Source: Methanobacteriota archaeon (lineage in GTDB: Archaea; Thermoplasmatota; Poseidoniia; Poseidoniales; Thalassarchaeaceae). Taken from it: a stretch of 64,000 nt of DNA. The notes beneath the pieces were generated by a model that was given only the letters and a program-made list of their open reading frames with translations, was not told the DNA's origin and did no database searches. The stretch is from contig PAYZ01000017.1 in the NCBI GenBank assembly GCA_002716085.1, positions 12,925 to 76,924 of the forward strand, in the 5' to 3' direction. The stretch's first letter is position 1. Each line of letters begins with the position of its first letter. Both the position numbers and the translations under genes were made by a program. This document shows, piece after piece, positions 48,169-59,600 of this stretch.

Positions 48169-51078
48169 ATGGACGGGAGCCTCGATGAGTGGAGTCGTTT
48201 CGAGAGGTTAACCCCATTCAGAGTAAGAGAGGTGCTATTGATCGCAAGTCAGTTTGATAGGTATTTGTTGGAAGAGTCTGGCCATCTAGCTGAGATTCTT
48301 CAAGAAGAGTATTCCGTTCTGAATCTTTCACAAGCCCCTAGGATAATTCATAGCCCAAATGCAGAAGATGCCATAGATCTTGTTTCTAGTAGAAGATTCG
48401 ATCTGGTAATCACAATGTCCAAGGTGGGGAGGATGGATGTTTACGAACTTGCTCGCCAGCTAAAGGAAATTAGCGGAAATATTCCAGTTGTGATGCTTAG
48501 TCAGAACACCAGAGAGCTTGCGACTCTGAGAACAGGAGAAGGGATTGACAGGATTTTTGTCTGGAGCGGAGATAGCAGAATTCTGCTTTCAATCTGCAAG
48601 CTAATCGAAGATGAGAAGAATGTTGAGAATGACGTGGAAGAAGGAGACGTCCAAGTTATTCTTCTAGTCGAGGATAGCAGGAGGTTCTACTCGGCATATC
48701 TGCCATTATTGTACACTCAGCTGGTTAATCAAACAAGTAGGCTTTCAGGAGAGGCGGGTAATCTTCATGAGAATCTTCTGAGGCTTAGGGCAAGAGCGAA
48801 GATTCTTCTAGCGACCGATATGGATGAGGCAAAAGGTATCATTGACAAGTATTCTAGGAATATCATTGGAGTTTTCACCGATGGAAGATTTCCAAACCAA
48901 GGAGGGGAAAGGGAAACTGCAGGATTGGAACTTGTGAAGTATGCTCAGAGTGGTCACAGGTATTTGCCAATACTCCTGCAGTCGAAGAATATTGAGCTTA
49001 AAGAAGACGCTGAATCGATAGGAGTTCCATTTCTTCACAAGGAAGACCCGAAGCTGTACCAGAGAATCGAGGAGTTCATGCAGGAAGAGATGAGTTTTGG
49101 GGATTTCATTTTCAGAACACCTAATGGTGATGAAATTGGTAGGGCATCGAATCTTGAGGATCTTGCAGAAATGATTGAAGGGGCCCCGGTGGAGTCAATA
49201 GAGTTCCATGCAAAGAGGAATGAGTTCTCCCATTGGCTCAGAGGTAGGACTGAATTCTCACTTGCTGGTTTACTGAGGCCAATGACATTGGATGATTTCG
49301 AAGACTCTGAGGGAGTAAGGAATCACATTTCTGAAACAATAAAGTCCCATATTGACAAGATTAGGAAGAGTACAATTCGTGACCATGATTCAAAGTCTGA
49401 GAATGCAGGTTTCCAAAGAATAGGGAGAGGTAGCCTTGGTGGAAAGGGAAGGGGTTTGGCATTCTTCTACACCAGGATGGATCAACTTGGGCTTGGGGAT
49501 TCATATCCTGAAATCGAATTCGTAGTTCCAAATTCTGTAGTCATTGCAACTGGAGTATTTGGCGATTTCATTCGGAGGAATAATCTATCTAAATTCGCCT
49601 ACGATGAATTCAGTGACCAAGAAATCAATGAGGCATTTCTAGCTGGAGATTTCGGAGATGAAGTAGATGAAATAAAGGACATGTTAGGAAATACTCCTTG
49701 GCCAGTGGCCGTTCGCTCCTCTAGTCTACTTGAAGATTCGAGTCATCAACCCTTCGCAGGAGTCTATGCCACATACATGCTGGCAAACGATCACCCTGAT
49801 CTGGAGGTCCGTCTGGATCGTCTTTTACAGGCGATCAAACTAGTTTATGCTTCTATATTCCACAAGAATGCAAAGAGCTACATCACTGCCACTGCGAACA
49901 AAATTGAGGATGAGAGGATGGCAGTTGTAATCCAGGAAGTTATCGGCAGGGAAACTGCAGGAAGGTTTTACCCAGACATCTCTGGAGCGGCTAGGAGCAG
50001 AAACCACTACCCAGTTGATCCTCTGAGGATGGAGGATGGGTTAGCTGCAGTTTGCATAGGACTAGGAAGGCAGGTCTCATCGGGTGGTAAGTGCCTTAGA
50101 TTCAGCCCCGGTCAGCCGAAGAGAATTCACCAGTTCTATAGCACAAATTCAATCATCGAGACTTCCCAAAGCAGATTTTTCGCAATTCCGATATGTGAAG
50201 AAAGTGGCGATGTGCAACACTCGGAAGAGGGCAATCTCTTGCACTTGGGTTTGGACGATGCAGAGCAAGACAATAGGTTGGCCCTAGTAGGCTCAACATA
50301 TGTCTCATCTGACGATAGGATTGTTGATTCAATTAGGGCCGAAGGTGGCTCTAGGTTGGTTACCTTCGCTCCAGTACTAAAACACAACAAGTTCCCTCTG
50401 GCTCAGATTCTGGACCATGTACTGAAGACCTGCGAGCAGTTTCTAGCCACACCAGTTGAAATGGAGTTTGCAATCAACGTAGACAGGGGGGGCGGGAATA
50501 GGAAGTTTGCCATTCTGCAAGTAAGGCAACTAATGGATGAGTCGGTTGACATAGACATTGACCTAGATGAAGTCGACAGTGAAAAGGCGGTCTGCATAAG
50601 TAGCAAGTCCCTTGGAAATGGAGTCATAGATGGAATTAGGGACGTAGTATACGTAAATCCAGAACATATGGATAGAATGAGGACTGCTGATCTTGTGCCT
50701 CAAATCGAGGAGATCGATGCAGACCTAAGGAAGCGGGGCAGGCCATACTTGCTAATAGGGCCTGGAAGGTGGGGGACATCTGATCCATCATTGGGAATAC
50801 CTGTTCAGTGGAACCAGATTATGGGTGCAAAGGCGATTGTTGAGGCGCAGATGACAGACATTCACGTCGACCCGTCCCAAGGAACTCACTTCTTCCAGAA
50901 CATTGTAACTTTCAACATAGGCTACCTAACAATCGTAGAAGGGGACTTTGTTGACTGGGGATGGCTCGATTCACATAACTGCAAGTTTGATGAACAGGGT
51001 TTGAAGCACATCTCACTAGAAGAGCCACTGAAGGTGGTTCTCGACAGCCGGGACTCAGAGGCAATCGTAGTTAGGTAA
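48169..51078 (+). CDS. PEP/pyruvate-binding ATP-grasp protein with receiver-like N-terminal domains
   Basis: A 969-residue protein. Residues 1-150 and about 160-310 look like receiver-like folds (VLLIASQFDRYLL, IPVVMLSQNTREL, VQVILLVEDSRRFY, RYLPILLQSKNIEL). From about 425 the PPDK/PEP-synthase ATP-binding domain begins: GRGSLGGKGRGLAFF, PWPVAVRSSSLLEDSSHQPFAG and the closing ILQVRQL near 785. A further domain has LIGPGRWGTSDPSLGIPVQW and DPSQGTHFFQNI. There is no phosphohistidine swivelling domain or PEP-binding barrel, so it is not a full PEP synthase. Similar proteins exist in Bacteroidetes, from memory. The start ATG has no strong SD. Confidence 0.75.
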   Translation: MDGSLDEWSRFERLTPFRVREVLLIASQFDRYLLEESGHLAEILQEEYSVLNLSQAPRIIHSPNAEDAIDLVSSRRFDLVITMSKVGRMDVYELARQLKEISGNIPVVMLSQNTRELATLRTGEGIDRIFVWSGDSRILLSICKLIEDEKNVENDVEEGDVQVILLVEDSRRFYSAYLPLLYTQLVNQTSRLSGEAGNLHENLLRLRARAKILLATDMDEAKGIIDKYSRNIIGVFTDGRFPNQGGERETAGLELVKYAQSGHRYLPILLQSKNIELKEDAESIGVPFLHKEDPKLYQRIEEFMQEEMSFGDFIFRTPNGDEIGRASNLEDLAEMIEGAPVESIEFHAKRNEFSHWLRGRTEFSLAGLLRPMTLDDFEDSEGVRNHISETIKSHIDKIRKSTIRDHDSKSENAGFQRIGRGSLGGKGRGLAFFYTRMDQLGLGDSYPEIEFVVPNSVVIATGVFGDFIRRNNLSKFAYDEFSDQEINEAFLAGDFGDEVDEIKDMLGNTPWPVAVRSSSLLEDSSHQPFAGVYATYMLANDHPDLEVRLDRLLQAIKLVYASIFHKNAKSYITATANKIEDERMAVVIQEVIGRETAGRFYPDISGAARSRNHYPVDPLRMEDGLAAVCIGLGRQVSSGGKCLRFSPGQPKRIHQFYSTNSIIETSQSRFFAIPICEESGDVQHSEEGNLLHLGLDDAEQDNRLALVGSTYVSSDDRIVDSIRAEGGSRLVTFAPVLKHNKFPLAQILDHVLKTCEQFLATPVEMEFAINVDRGGGNRKFAILQVRQLMDESVDIDIDLDEVDSEKAVCISSKSLGNGVIDGIRDVVYVNPEHMDRMRTADLVPQIEEIDADLRKRGRPYLLIGPGRWGTSDPSLGIPVQWNQIMGAKAIVEAQMTDIHVDPSQGTHFFQNIVTFNIGYLTIVEGDFVDWGWLDSHNCKFDEQGLKHISLEEPLKVVLDSRDSEAIVVR

Positions 51079-51116
51079 GGCCAATCTTCTTGGTCGTTCT
51101 ATTTTTGAAATGAATT

Positions 51117-53123
51117 GTGTCGAGCGAGGATCGTTTCGAAGCGGGCTTGTTCTTCGCCCATGATTCTCCTCGGGAGTCGCAAATTGGGATGATCTCAGAC
51201 GGGATCGAGGCATTAAATGAGGGTGGTTTTCTACTAGCAGCAGCACCTACTGGTATTGGGAAGACTGCTGCGGCACTGGCTTCTGCACTGAGTGTAGCAA
51301 ATCTTGATGCTACTAAACATGGAAAGACGAAAATCATGTTCTTGACAGGGAGGCAATCGCAGCATCGAATAGTGGTCGAGACTATTCGTGAGATTAACAG
51401 AAGGCTACCTGCAGGATTTTCCAGAGTCAAATTGGTTGATATTATTGGAAGGGAGGGGATGTGCAAAGTAATCGACAGGTCCACAGGAAAATGTAACTGC
51501 GAAGAAGGAGTATCGGAGTCGGAAAGAAGATTCCTCAGATCTGAACTAGAAGATTTCATACACTCAGATCCCAGACACGTGGATCAAATAATTGAGCGAG
51601 CCGAGAAGACAAAAGTTTGCGCATGGGCGACTGCGAGAGAATCCTCCAAATCTGTAAATCTGATAGTTTGCGACTACAATCATGTGTTCGTAGATGGAGT
51701 AAGAGAAGCATCATTGCCAGTAATGGGTATCGAGTTGGAGAATTCCATCCTAATAGTGGATGAGGCGCATAATCTTCCTGACCGAATTAGGAGCGGTCTT
51801 GAAAGGAGGATTACAGGACAAGTATTCCAAAGGGCACTATCGGATGCTCAAGAGTACAAGGAAAAGCTAGAGAAAACAGAAACTGACCTAGATATTCCAG
51901 AATCGAACGCTCATAGGGAAGCAAAATTATTAGAGAAGCAAATCAAGGCACTAAGGGACGACTCTGGAATAAGGAAATGGTTCGAAGAGAAGAAGTCAGA
52001 GAATGAAAGGACGAAACACGATGATCTCAGGATTTCGACCCAAGACTTCCTAGATATTATTGCTGGAGCCATTGAGGGAGTAATTGATGAGGAATCTGAT
52101 GATGGAATGGAAAGAATCAGAATGATGATTTCTAGACTCTTGAAAGTCGAGGTTGAAGAAGACGAGGATCTCGATGATGAGGAGCAAAATGAATGCACAA
52201 GATTGGCGGAGATTCTAGAGATATGTATCAGATACAGGAGTAGTTCTTCTCTAGCATTGGTCTTTGATGAGGTATTAGACCAACCGAGAATAACAAGCCA
52301 CCTTCTGGATCCTAGTGTTGTTGGTAGTCCTATTTTCGAACACTGCTCAGGATCGATATTGATGTCAGGGACCCTATTTCCCCCCGAGATGTACTCTGAA
52401 ATTCTAGGCATACCTAGTAATCGTTCGATTTGCAAGGAGTATTCGTCGGGATTTCCTTTGGATAATAGACCTGTTCTAATAGCTAGTGATGTGACCACCA
52501 AATTTACTGAAAGAGAATCTAGTATTCCAGTCATTAACGAGCATATCAGATCCGTAATAGACAATACGAAGGGAAATGTGGCTGTCTTTGCTCCAAGCTA
52601 TGCAATGCTTGATCTGATTCATGGAGACTTCGCCTCGGTTGGCTGGAGTAGAAAGAAAATCATCAAAGAAGAGCAGAGGATGAGTAAAGCCAGGGTCGAA
52701 GAATTGGTCTCGACGCTTTACGAGCAAAGGGATATGGGTGGAGCCGTTCTTTTCGGGGTTCTCAGTGGTAAATTATCAGAGGGTGTTGATTACTCTGGCA
52801 ATATCCTGAATTCTCTAGTATGTGTTGGCCTTCCTTTGCCTCCTCCAAGCTCAAGACAGGAGGCTTTGATTGACTATTATACGAAGAAGTTTGACCGTGG
52901 ACGTGCATGGAAGTATGCTAGCCTGCAACCTGCAGTGAACAGTGTACTTCAGGCACTTGGTAGACCAATAAGGAAAAAGGAAGATAGGGCTATTGTTGTT
53001 TTACTTGAAAACAGAATGTTGGAAGGGAGAGTGAGGAATTGTATGCCAATTATGCATAAGATTCAGTCCTCAAACCCTCAAAGGACCGGAGAGAGAGTAA
53101 AGTCGTTCTTTGAGATGTCATGA
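51117..53123 (+). CDS. XPD/Rad3-like iron-sulfur DNA helicase
   Basis: Superfamily 2 DNA helicase of 668 residues. Walker A is AAPTGIGKTAAALASAL, Walker B is LIVDEAHNLPD, motif III-like LMSGTL and motif VI QALGRPIRKKEDRAIVV are present. Four cysteines in GREGMCKVIDRSTGKCNCE and VCAWATARES can ligate the 4Fe-4S cluster of XPD. A long charged helical insert (about 240-330) fills the arch domain and makes the protein longer than the archaeal XPD of about 550 residues. The start is GTG at 51117. It probably acts in DNA repair. A 163-residue gene begins 3 bases after its stop. Confidence 0.88.
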   Translation: MSSEDRFEAGLFFAHDSPRESQIGMISDGIEALNEGGFLLAAAPTGIGKTAAALASALSVANLDATKHGKTKIMFLTGRQSQHRIVVETIREINRRLPAGFSRVKLVDIIGREGMCKVIDRSTGKCNCEEGVSESERRFLRSELEDFIHSDPRHVDQIIERAEKTKVCAWATARESSKSVNLIVCDYNHVFVDGVREASLPVMGIELENSILIVDEAHNLPDRIRSGLERRITGQVFQRALSDAQEYKEKLEKTETDLDIPESNAHREAKLLEKQIKALRDDSGIRKWFEEKKSENERTKHDDLRISTQDFLDIIAGAIEGVIDEESDDGMERIRMMISRLLKVEVEEDEDLDDEEQNECTRLAEILEICIRYRSSSSLALVFDEVLDQPRITSHLLDPSVVGSPIFEHCSGSILMSGTLFPPEMYSEILGIPSNRSICKEYSSGFPLDNRPVLIASDVTTKFTERESSIPVINEHIRSVIDNTKGNVAVFAPSYAMLDLIHGDFASVGWSRKKIIKEEQRMSKARVEELVSTLYEQRDMGGAVLFGVLSGKLSEGVDYSGNILNSLVCVGLPLPPPSSRQEALIDYYTKKFDRGRAWKYASLQPAVNSVLQALGRPIRKKEDRAIVVLLENRMLEGRVRNCMPIMHKIQSSNPQRTGERVKSFFEMS

Positions 53124-53126
53124 GCA

Positions 53127-53618
53127 ATGGGTTCATTCGGGTCCAGTGACCGGACGTATCCAATGGAGTGGACTAGAGTCCATATCAAAACTGATGATGA
53201 TTCGACTAAAGGACATCTTGGCCTGGATGCTAGGAAATTGGATCTTGATACCGATGCAGCGTCAATGCACCAAGAGTTTCTGAGGAGTTTGCATCACCTC
53301 TCAGAGGTTCAGGAAATGCACAAAGGGGTAGTTTCGGATGTATCTTCTAAACCGCTAGAAGCCACAGTATCAACTCTTGGCGAGTTCCTCTCAGAGTTTG
53401 GTGGGGAATGGGAGGGATCGGAGGTTAGGGTCCCATTACCGCCTTCGTTGAGAGACGAGGTAATGGTGCATACAAAGAATGAAGGTGGGAGGCAGCTAGT
53501 GCGGTTAATATCACCAGAGAGGTTCGGCGGGAGTCTAAAGACGTTTGACCTCCCTGTAGGGAAAGCCTTAGTTGAGGCCTTCTGGGAAGGCGACTATCTT
53601 TCTATGACTTTAGGGTAA
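53127..53618 (+). CDS. Hypothetical protein co-transcribed with the XPD-like helicase
   Basis: A 163-residue soluble protein that starts 3 bases after the helicase stop, so the pair is probably one operon. It has mixed alpha/beta character and a central conserved-looking PLPPSLRDEVMVHTKN segment. No signal peptide, membrane helix, cysteine motif or known catalytic pattern is visible. A partner or regulator of the helicase is possible but unproven. It abuts the giant minus-strand gene with no gap. Confidence 0.65.
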   Translation: MGSFGSSDRTYPMEWTRVHIKTDDDSTKGHLGLDARKLDLDTDAASMHQEFLRSLHHLSEVQEMHKGVVSDVSSKPLEATVSTLGEFLSEFGGEWEGSEVRVPLPPSLRDEVMVHTKNEGGRQLVRLISPERFGGSLKTFDLPVGKALVEAFWEGDYLSMTLG

Positions 53619-56600
53619 TCACTCTTCGGGCTCTAATTGTAGATGCCCTCTAGTTGGAATCTCCTCTATAGCCTCAATCTCCTGAGTAACAGAAGATAGT
53701 GCGAGTTGGGCATTGTCCCTGTGTGAGTCTCCAAGTAAGTGGCTGGAGTATCTGGCTTCCTCGAAAATCCTGTCTAGGGACACTAGGGATGCCTCACTTA
53801 TAGGTAGGGCCTTCCTGATTGCCGATTCGAACTCCCTAACTGTCTCGAAGTTTCTTCTGAGGAATCCCCTGCGCGTCAAAACCGCGCATAGATTCTGGTA
53901 GCAAAGGAAGATTGCCTTCCTGTACTCGTCGCCCGACGCAAGCATCTCAGCTGTCTGATTGAAAACACTAGCTAGCTCTTTAATTGCTGACTTCCTCCTC
54001 ACATTTAGGAGCATTGATCCGAGGGCTAAAGCTACTGCTGCAGCCAGTATAGCTCCAATGGCAATGGTAGTTACTCCCAAGGAGTCAGAATTCTGCTGTT
54101 CATACTCAATCTGTACCCCCGAGGCGGGAAGTAGTGCCAAGCTAGCCGGATCCAAGAAATCGGAGTCGGAAGAGATCATGACGCTGAGATCGCCCCACGC
54201 GGAACGGTCCGAAAGTGGGGGCATTGGTGAAATTGACTTGAACTCGTAATTGAAAACGCCTTCTTCATCGGTCAGCTTCGACATGGAGAAGTGATTGATG
54301 CTGCCATTGAGAAGGATTGCAGTTAGCGAGAGTCCTTCCAGTGGTGCACCCGTGTCTCTTGCAGTTGCGTTTACTGTCCCCCTGATGACCCTCTGGCCAT
54401 TTGAAAGCTCGATACCTGAAAGCAGGAAATCGACCTCAACCATAACCATGACTTCAATATCCCTCGACCCACCATTCAGGAATCTGCTCTGATCTGATTC
54501 TACCTCCAATGTCAAGGAGTTCTTACCGGGATCCAAGAATTCCTGTGCCTTTGCGATAATCTGGAAATTCATTGTCGCCTGATTGTCCCACGGCCCTGAT
54601 GTTAATGGGAGGTCAGATTCGCCCCATAGTAGGGAAATTGTGAGGTTGGAAATTATCGCGGAGTCTCCACCAACTTCGCGAACAAGGCCCTGGACCATAA
54701 TTGAGCTAGAAGGAGAGGAATCTCCCCTGATTATGGTATTTGAAGAGGGTTGAATCTCGATGGTTACATCGGAAAGTACGAAAACTTCGAAAGTTGATTT
54801 GGAAGGAAGGTAAAGGAACTCCCCGCCGTAGGAGAAAGTGAAGTTGTGAGAACCTCTTGCCAATGAGTAATCCACATACTCTGAGAAGGTGAAAATACCT
54901 CCTACTTCAGTAATGACAGTTCCCACTTGGTCGCCATCCATCAAGATGGAAATCTCCCTTCCATCCATTCCCTGCTCGAAGCCGGTATCGGACTCGAAGA
55001 GTCGTCCTGAGAGGTTCCATTGTCCGCCTCTTGTGGAATACAATTCGTCCACTTGGAAGGAAATTGAAGTGTGGTAAGAAACTGTGAATGATGATTCTGT
55101 GGTTCCAATCCTGTAGAAGCCCTGCTCTGGAGCGATTGCTGAAACTGAGTGATTTCCGATTTCCAGAGATTCGGGGATTGTCCACTGTAAAGACCAAGTT
55201 CCATTTTCCATTGTGTTTGTAATCCCAACTAGAGACCCGTCTACGAATATCTCCACGGTATGACTCCCCAACCAACCATCTTCCAAGTTATCCTTCGCTG
55301 TTCCAGAAATTACCACTTGGTCCCCGACAGCGGATGGAGGAACTTCGTCTATTGATACAAATACGGGGGAGAAGACGGTGAACACAATTGACGAGTTGGA
55401 AGGTAGAATGAACTCCTCTCCGTCGAAATTTACTCCCACTAGCAATGGTCCTAGCTCCATATCTGGGGCTATCGGTATGAATCCGGAGAATGTGCCGTTA
55501 CTGCTCACTGATAGGTTGGTTAGAACCTGCCCGTTTACCGTGATGGATATCTCCCTGTCTGGGAGCGATCGTCCGACCCCATCAGTAAGAGCTCCTTCAA
55601 CTAAAGCTACTCCATTCCTGTCAACTTCTCCTGGTGGGGAAGATATTACCACCTGTGAGGTCTGAGTGACGTTGAATCCGATGGATGAGGAGGCGGATAG
55701 GTAGTACTCCGGATTTAGCGAGTCACCCTGGCCCATTGGGTCGACCCAGGAGAATCCGCCCAAGAAGTCGAATTCGGCTTGGTGTGGACCGAAGTCCATG
55801 TCCGAAGGGATCTGGTATGTAATCTCCCATAGTCCTGTTGTGGAGTTGGAAATTGTTGCGAATAATGGGCCCATGTCTACACCATTAACGGACAAGTGGA
55901 TCACGCCTCCCGAGACAATGCCATCATCCTTCAGTGGCTTGCCCCTCTCATCTAGGAGTGAACCGGTAAATGTGACGGTTTCACCCGCGAGTGAAGGAGA
56001 GGAGGTTTGATTGAGGGAAATCACAGTCGGTGCAAGGACGATTACCCTAGTCCAGGACTCGTCCCCCTCTATCCCTGTTGAGCCGTTTATTCCAGAGAAT
56101 GTTGCTGTGATCTGCATTGGTCCTGGATCCCTGTCCCCCCTTGCCAGTATAGAGGCCGAAGCAAGGCCATCGGGATCTGTAAGCCCGCCCCAAACTGTAC
56201 TGTTGTCGACTGTCACAACAATTGTTGCAGATGAGATTGGGGATCCTGAATTGTCTATCAAGGAGATGTTGAGGTCGATGGTTGATCCCCGAACTGTCCT
56301 GCTTTCAGGGTCCAAGTCGGTCGGGCTTAGAATTGAAAGCAACGAGTAACCCCTGCTTTCAAACGTCGCAAATGCTGAAGCGGAAGAGAAGTATGTTACC
56401 TGGGGGTTGAATTCCACGTCGACACCATGTGGACCCCGCGGGAAAGATAGGTCGAGTCTGATTTCTGCAGACCAAGTCCCATTTTCATAGAATGAGGTCT
56501 GTGAAACAATGAACGAGTCTGATTGCCCATCGATAGTGAAAATCAGAGTTGGGTTTAGGGGGTTGCCGGACCTGTCGGTCAATGAAGATCCGTTGCTCGA

Positions 56601-59600
56601 AGTAAGTGTCCCTGATATGTTGAAAAACTCGCCCGGTAGGGGGTTTGCAGAAATTGTATCAATGGCCATATTGGTTGTTGAGCGGACTGTAATGGTGTTG
56701 AGAATATGCATTGCGGGATGAAGGTCCGAAGAGCCGTTGAACCATAGGGTGACATTTACCATTCCGAGTGGGTGATCATGCGGAATCTCGAATTCAAAGG
56801 ATGCAGTTCCATCTAATGAAGAGGATTGCGGGATTAGCCATGTATCGTGGAATCTTGCTTGCACCGAGAAGCCGGGAAGTTGCTGATTGTTGTTACTGAA
56901 TTCCACTAGTCTTGTAGTTAGGGTGACGTTATCGCCTCTGTTCACGATTGTGTTGACAAATGGGGTAGAGTCTATGAATTGAGAAACCCCCATCACAAGA
57001 ATCGGTGAGATCCCTGTTCCAGTGAGATAGAATGGTGTGGAGCCGTTGATCACACTAACAACTACTGTCCTGTCCCCCCTCAAGACACCATTCCCCAGGG
57101 TATCTGTGGGCACTGATATGTTGAAGGAGCCATTACTGGAAGTGGTGAAGTTTTCGATCAGGATCTCTTCTGGTTCATCTAGGAAGAAGACAGTGAGTCC
57201 AACTGGTCCCTGAACTGTCCTGTTTGAATCTGAAGAGTCGGTTACATTGCCTTGTACTGAGAAGTACTGGAGAGCAGTAACTTGGGAAGGTATTGAAGTG
57301 ATTTCTACTGAGCTCTGGACCTGTACAGTTAGATTGACGAAGCTTTCGTTAGCAAGCCACCTTCCTGCATTTGCATCCGAAAGAGAATCGGTAATGTCGT
57401 CTGGAGCGTGTATCCTGACTTCGTAGAATCCTGGAGCCACTGATGATGGTATTACTGGATCGAATGAAGCGATTCCATCTTGATTTGTGGAAGCGCTCTG
57501 TAGCAGCTGCTGTTGGGGTCCGCCCCAGTCAAAATACAATTCTAGGTTAGCGTCGGAAATTTGTCTGGAGTTGTCCTCCACATCCGTGACTGTTGACTGG
57601 ACGATTAGTTGGTCCCCTGCTACGACTATAGCCGAGGTTGGCTCCGACTCCAAGACGAACTCTGTCTGAACTCCAATCTTGATTATGGTGTGATCTGCTG
57701 GATTGTAGTAACTCCCCCCTACTGGTGGATTAGCAAGGAAATTAAGGGAGATTTCTAGCTCATAAACTCCAGAGGGGATTCCAGAAGGTATTTCGAATGA
57801 GAGGTTGTAAATTCCGGTCGTGTTGTTCGTCCATCCTGAAGCCAGAGTGTACGTAGTAGGCGCAGAGGGCAATCCCCCAGGAGTGTCGGGGAGGGACGAT
57901 GGTACCTTCAGTTTCAGGATTACAGAAGTGTTGTTTCCTGAAACTTGACTCTGGAGGGCCAAGTCTTCCGCGAACCCTGAGACTGAATTTGTGAATCCCC
58001 GTACACTCCATTCATTGGCCAGAGTAGCAGTTGCATTTGCCAAGCCCCTAACCCTAACTTGCTCAGAAGTAGAATTGGGTCTGAGCCATGTAGATCCACC
58101 ATAGGAAAGTTCCCACGAATAGTCGCCAGGAACTAGGGCGGAATCAGTAGTGAAGCTTACCTCGAGCCTTCCCGAATTTGTTTCTGACTGGTTCCAAACC
58201 TCTATTCCATCGAAGTTGAGCGAGTAGTTGCCATCGAAGGTTGCGAAGGATGTCCCGGTGTGGTCGCTAAGGAAGACGTCGACTTCGTAAGGGCGCCCCC
58301 TAATTGCTGGATCTAGAGAGTAGTTGAAAACGACATAGCTTCTGATTCCAAAGGTGTCAATAAATTGCTCTTGATCGTCGGCATTTAGGTCGTCGGAGTC
58401 GAATTTCAGTCTCACGTCAATCGGACCTGCCACTATTGGAACCTGTGATGATTCGAGGGACCAGGAGATGGAAAAGTTACCCGGTGAAGGAGTCCATGAA
58501 GAGGAGTTAAGGTACCAACTGGAGATCTCGATGAAGGGGCCAGAAGCCTCAGCGCGCCTCATTTCAAGGATCAGTGTCCCATTTAGAGAAGTGGGCGATG
58601 GGCCCCTACTGAGTACCGTTCCATTCAGGAAGATATTGCTGTCAATCTCAAGTATTGAGTTGTTGAGGCCCTGTGACTCCAGAGTTACTGTGAGGTTTGG
58701 TGACAGAGTGATGTTAAACTCCAAGGAAAGAGTCTCTGGCCTTGCATGGTATTGGGGTGGGGTCTGATTGTTGAGATCATTGAAATGCCATCCTAGGAAT
58801 GAAATTGTGGCATTCATCGGGCCCAATGGTTCCAACTCGTCTATAGGCACTATGAACTCAAAGTAGCCCCCTCCTGAGACATTAGAAACTATAGAGACAA
58901 ATCCGTCTACGGATGATGAGTAGTTCAGCAGGACCTGGAGATCATCCACCAAAGAGGGATCCAAATTAGGGGAGCTGGCCCAAGACAATTCTCCGGTAAG
59001 TGTTGAGTTGACCCCTATGCCAAGCATGGGTGAGGAAAGTGGTAGGGGCTCGATTATTGAAATTGACACGTTGTCTGTTACGTTCAACTGCCAAGGCATT
59101 GTGATTCCTTGGTCCCCCACATATCCAGTCTCTGAAGTAAGAATTACCAATGACCCGAACCCGGGTTGGATTACTTCGCTAGGGAGGCCGGAGAGGTTGA
59201 ACGAGCCATCGACCTCTGTGACTGCGCTAGCTACTAGGTGCTCTGGAAGAGCGGCGCTTCCGGGTACTTGCGCAGAGAGACCTGGATCTACAAGGTACAT
59301 GGAAATCGGTATGTTTCCTGCAGCAGTCTGATTTTCCGAGAATTCCAATGTGCCATCAACCCAAATCTGTTCAGAAGAAGAAGTGTCTCTTTCAACCTGG
59401 GTCGGCCCCCAGGATGAGACTTCTACAGAAACTAGTGACATCTCTGGACATGCTTGGAATGGAATCCAGCCCAAATCAAGCTCGCCCTGGTTCTGATTAG
59501 TCTGGAGGTGTACCTCGGCCCACCTTGAGAAGTCCTTTCCGAATACCTCGATTCCCTCGCCATTCCATAACCCGCCCGAAAATCCTGTGACTTTCCTAGT

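Noticed and set aside
48169-51078. A complete PEP synthase
   Set aside because: The phosphohistidine and PEP-binding domains are not visible.
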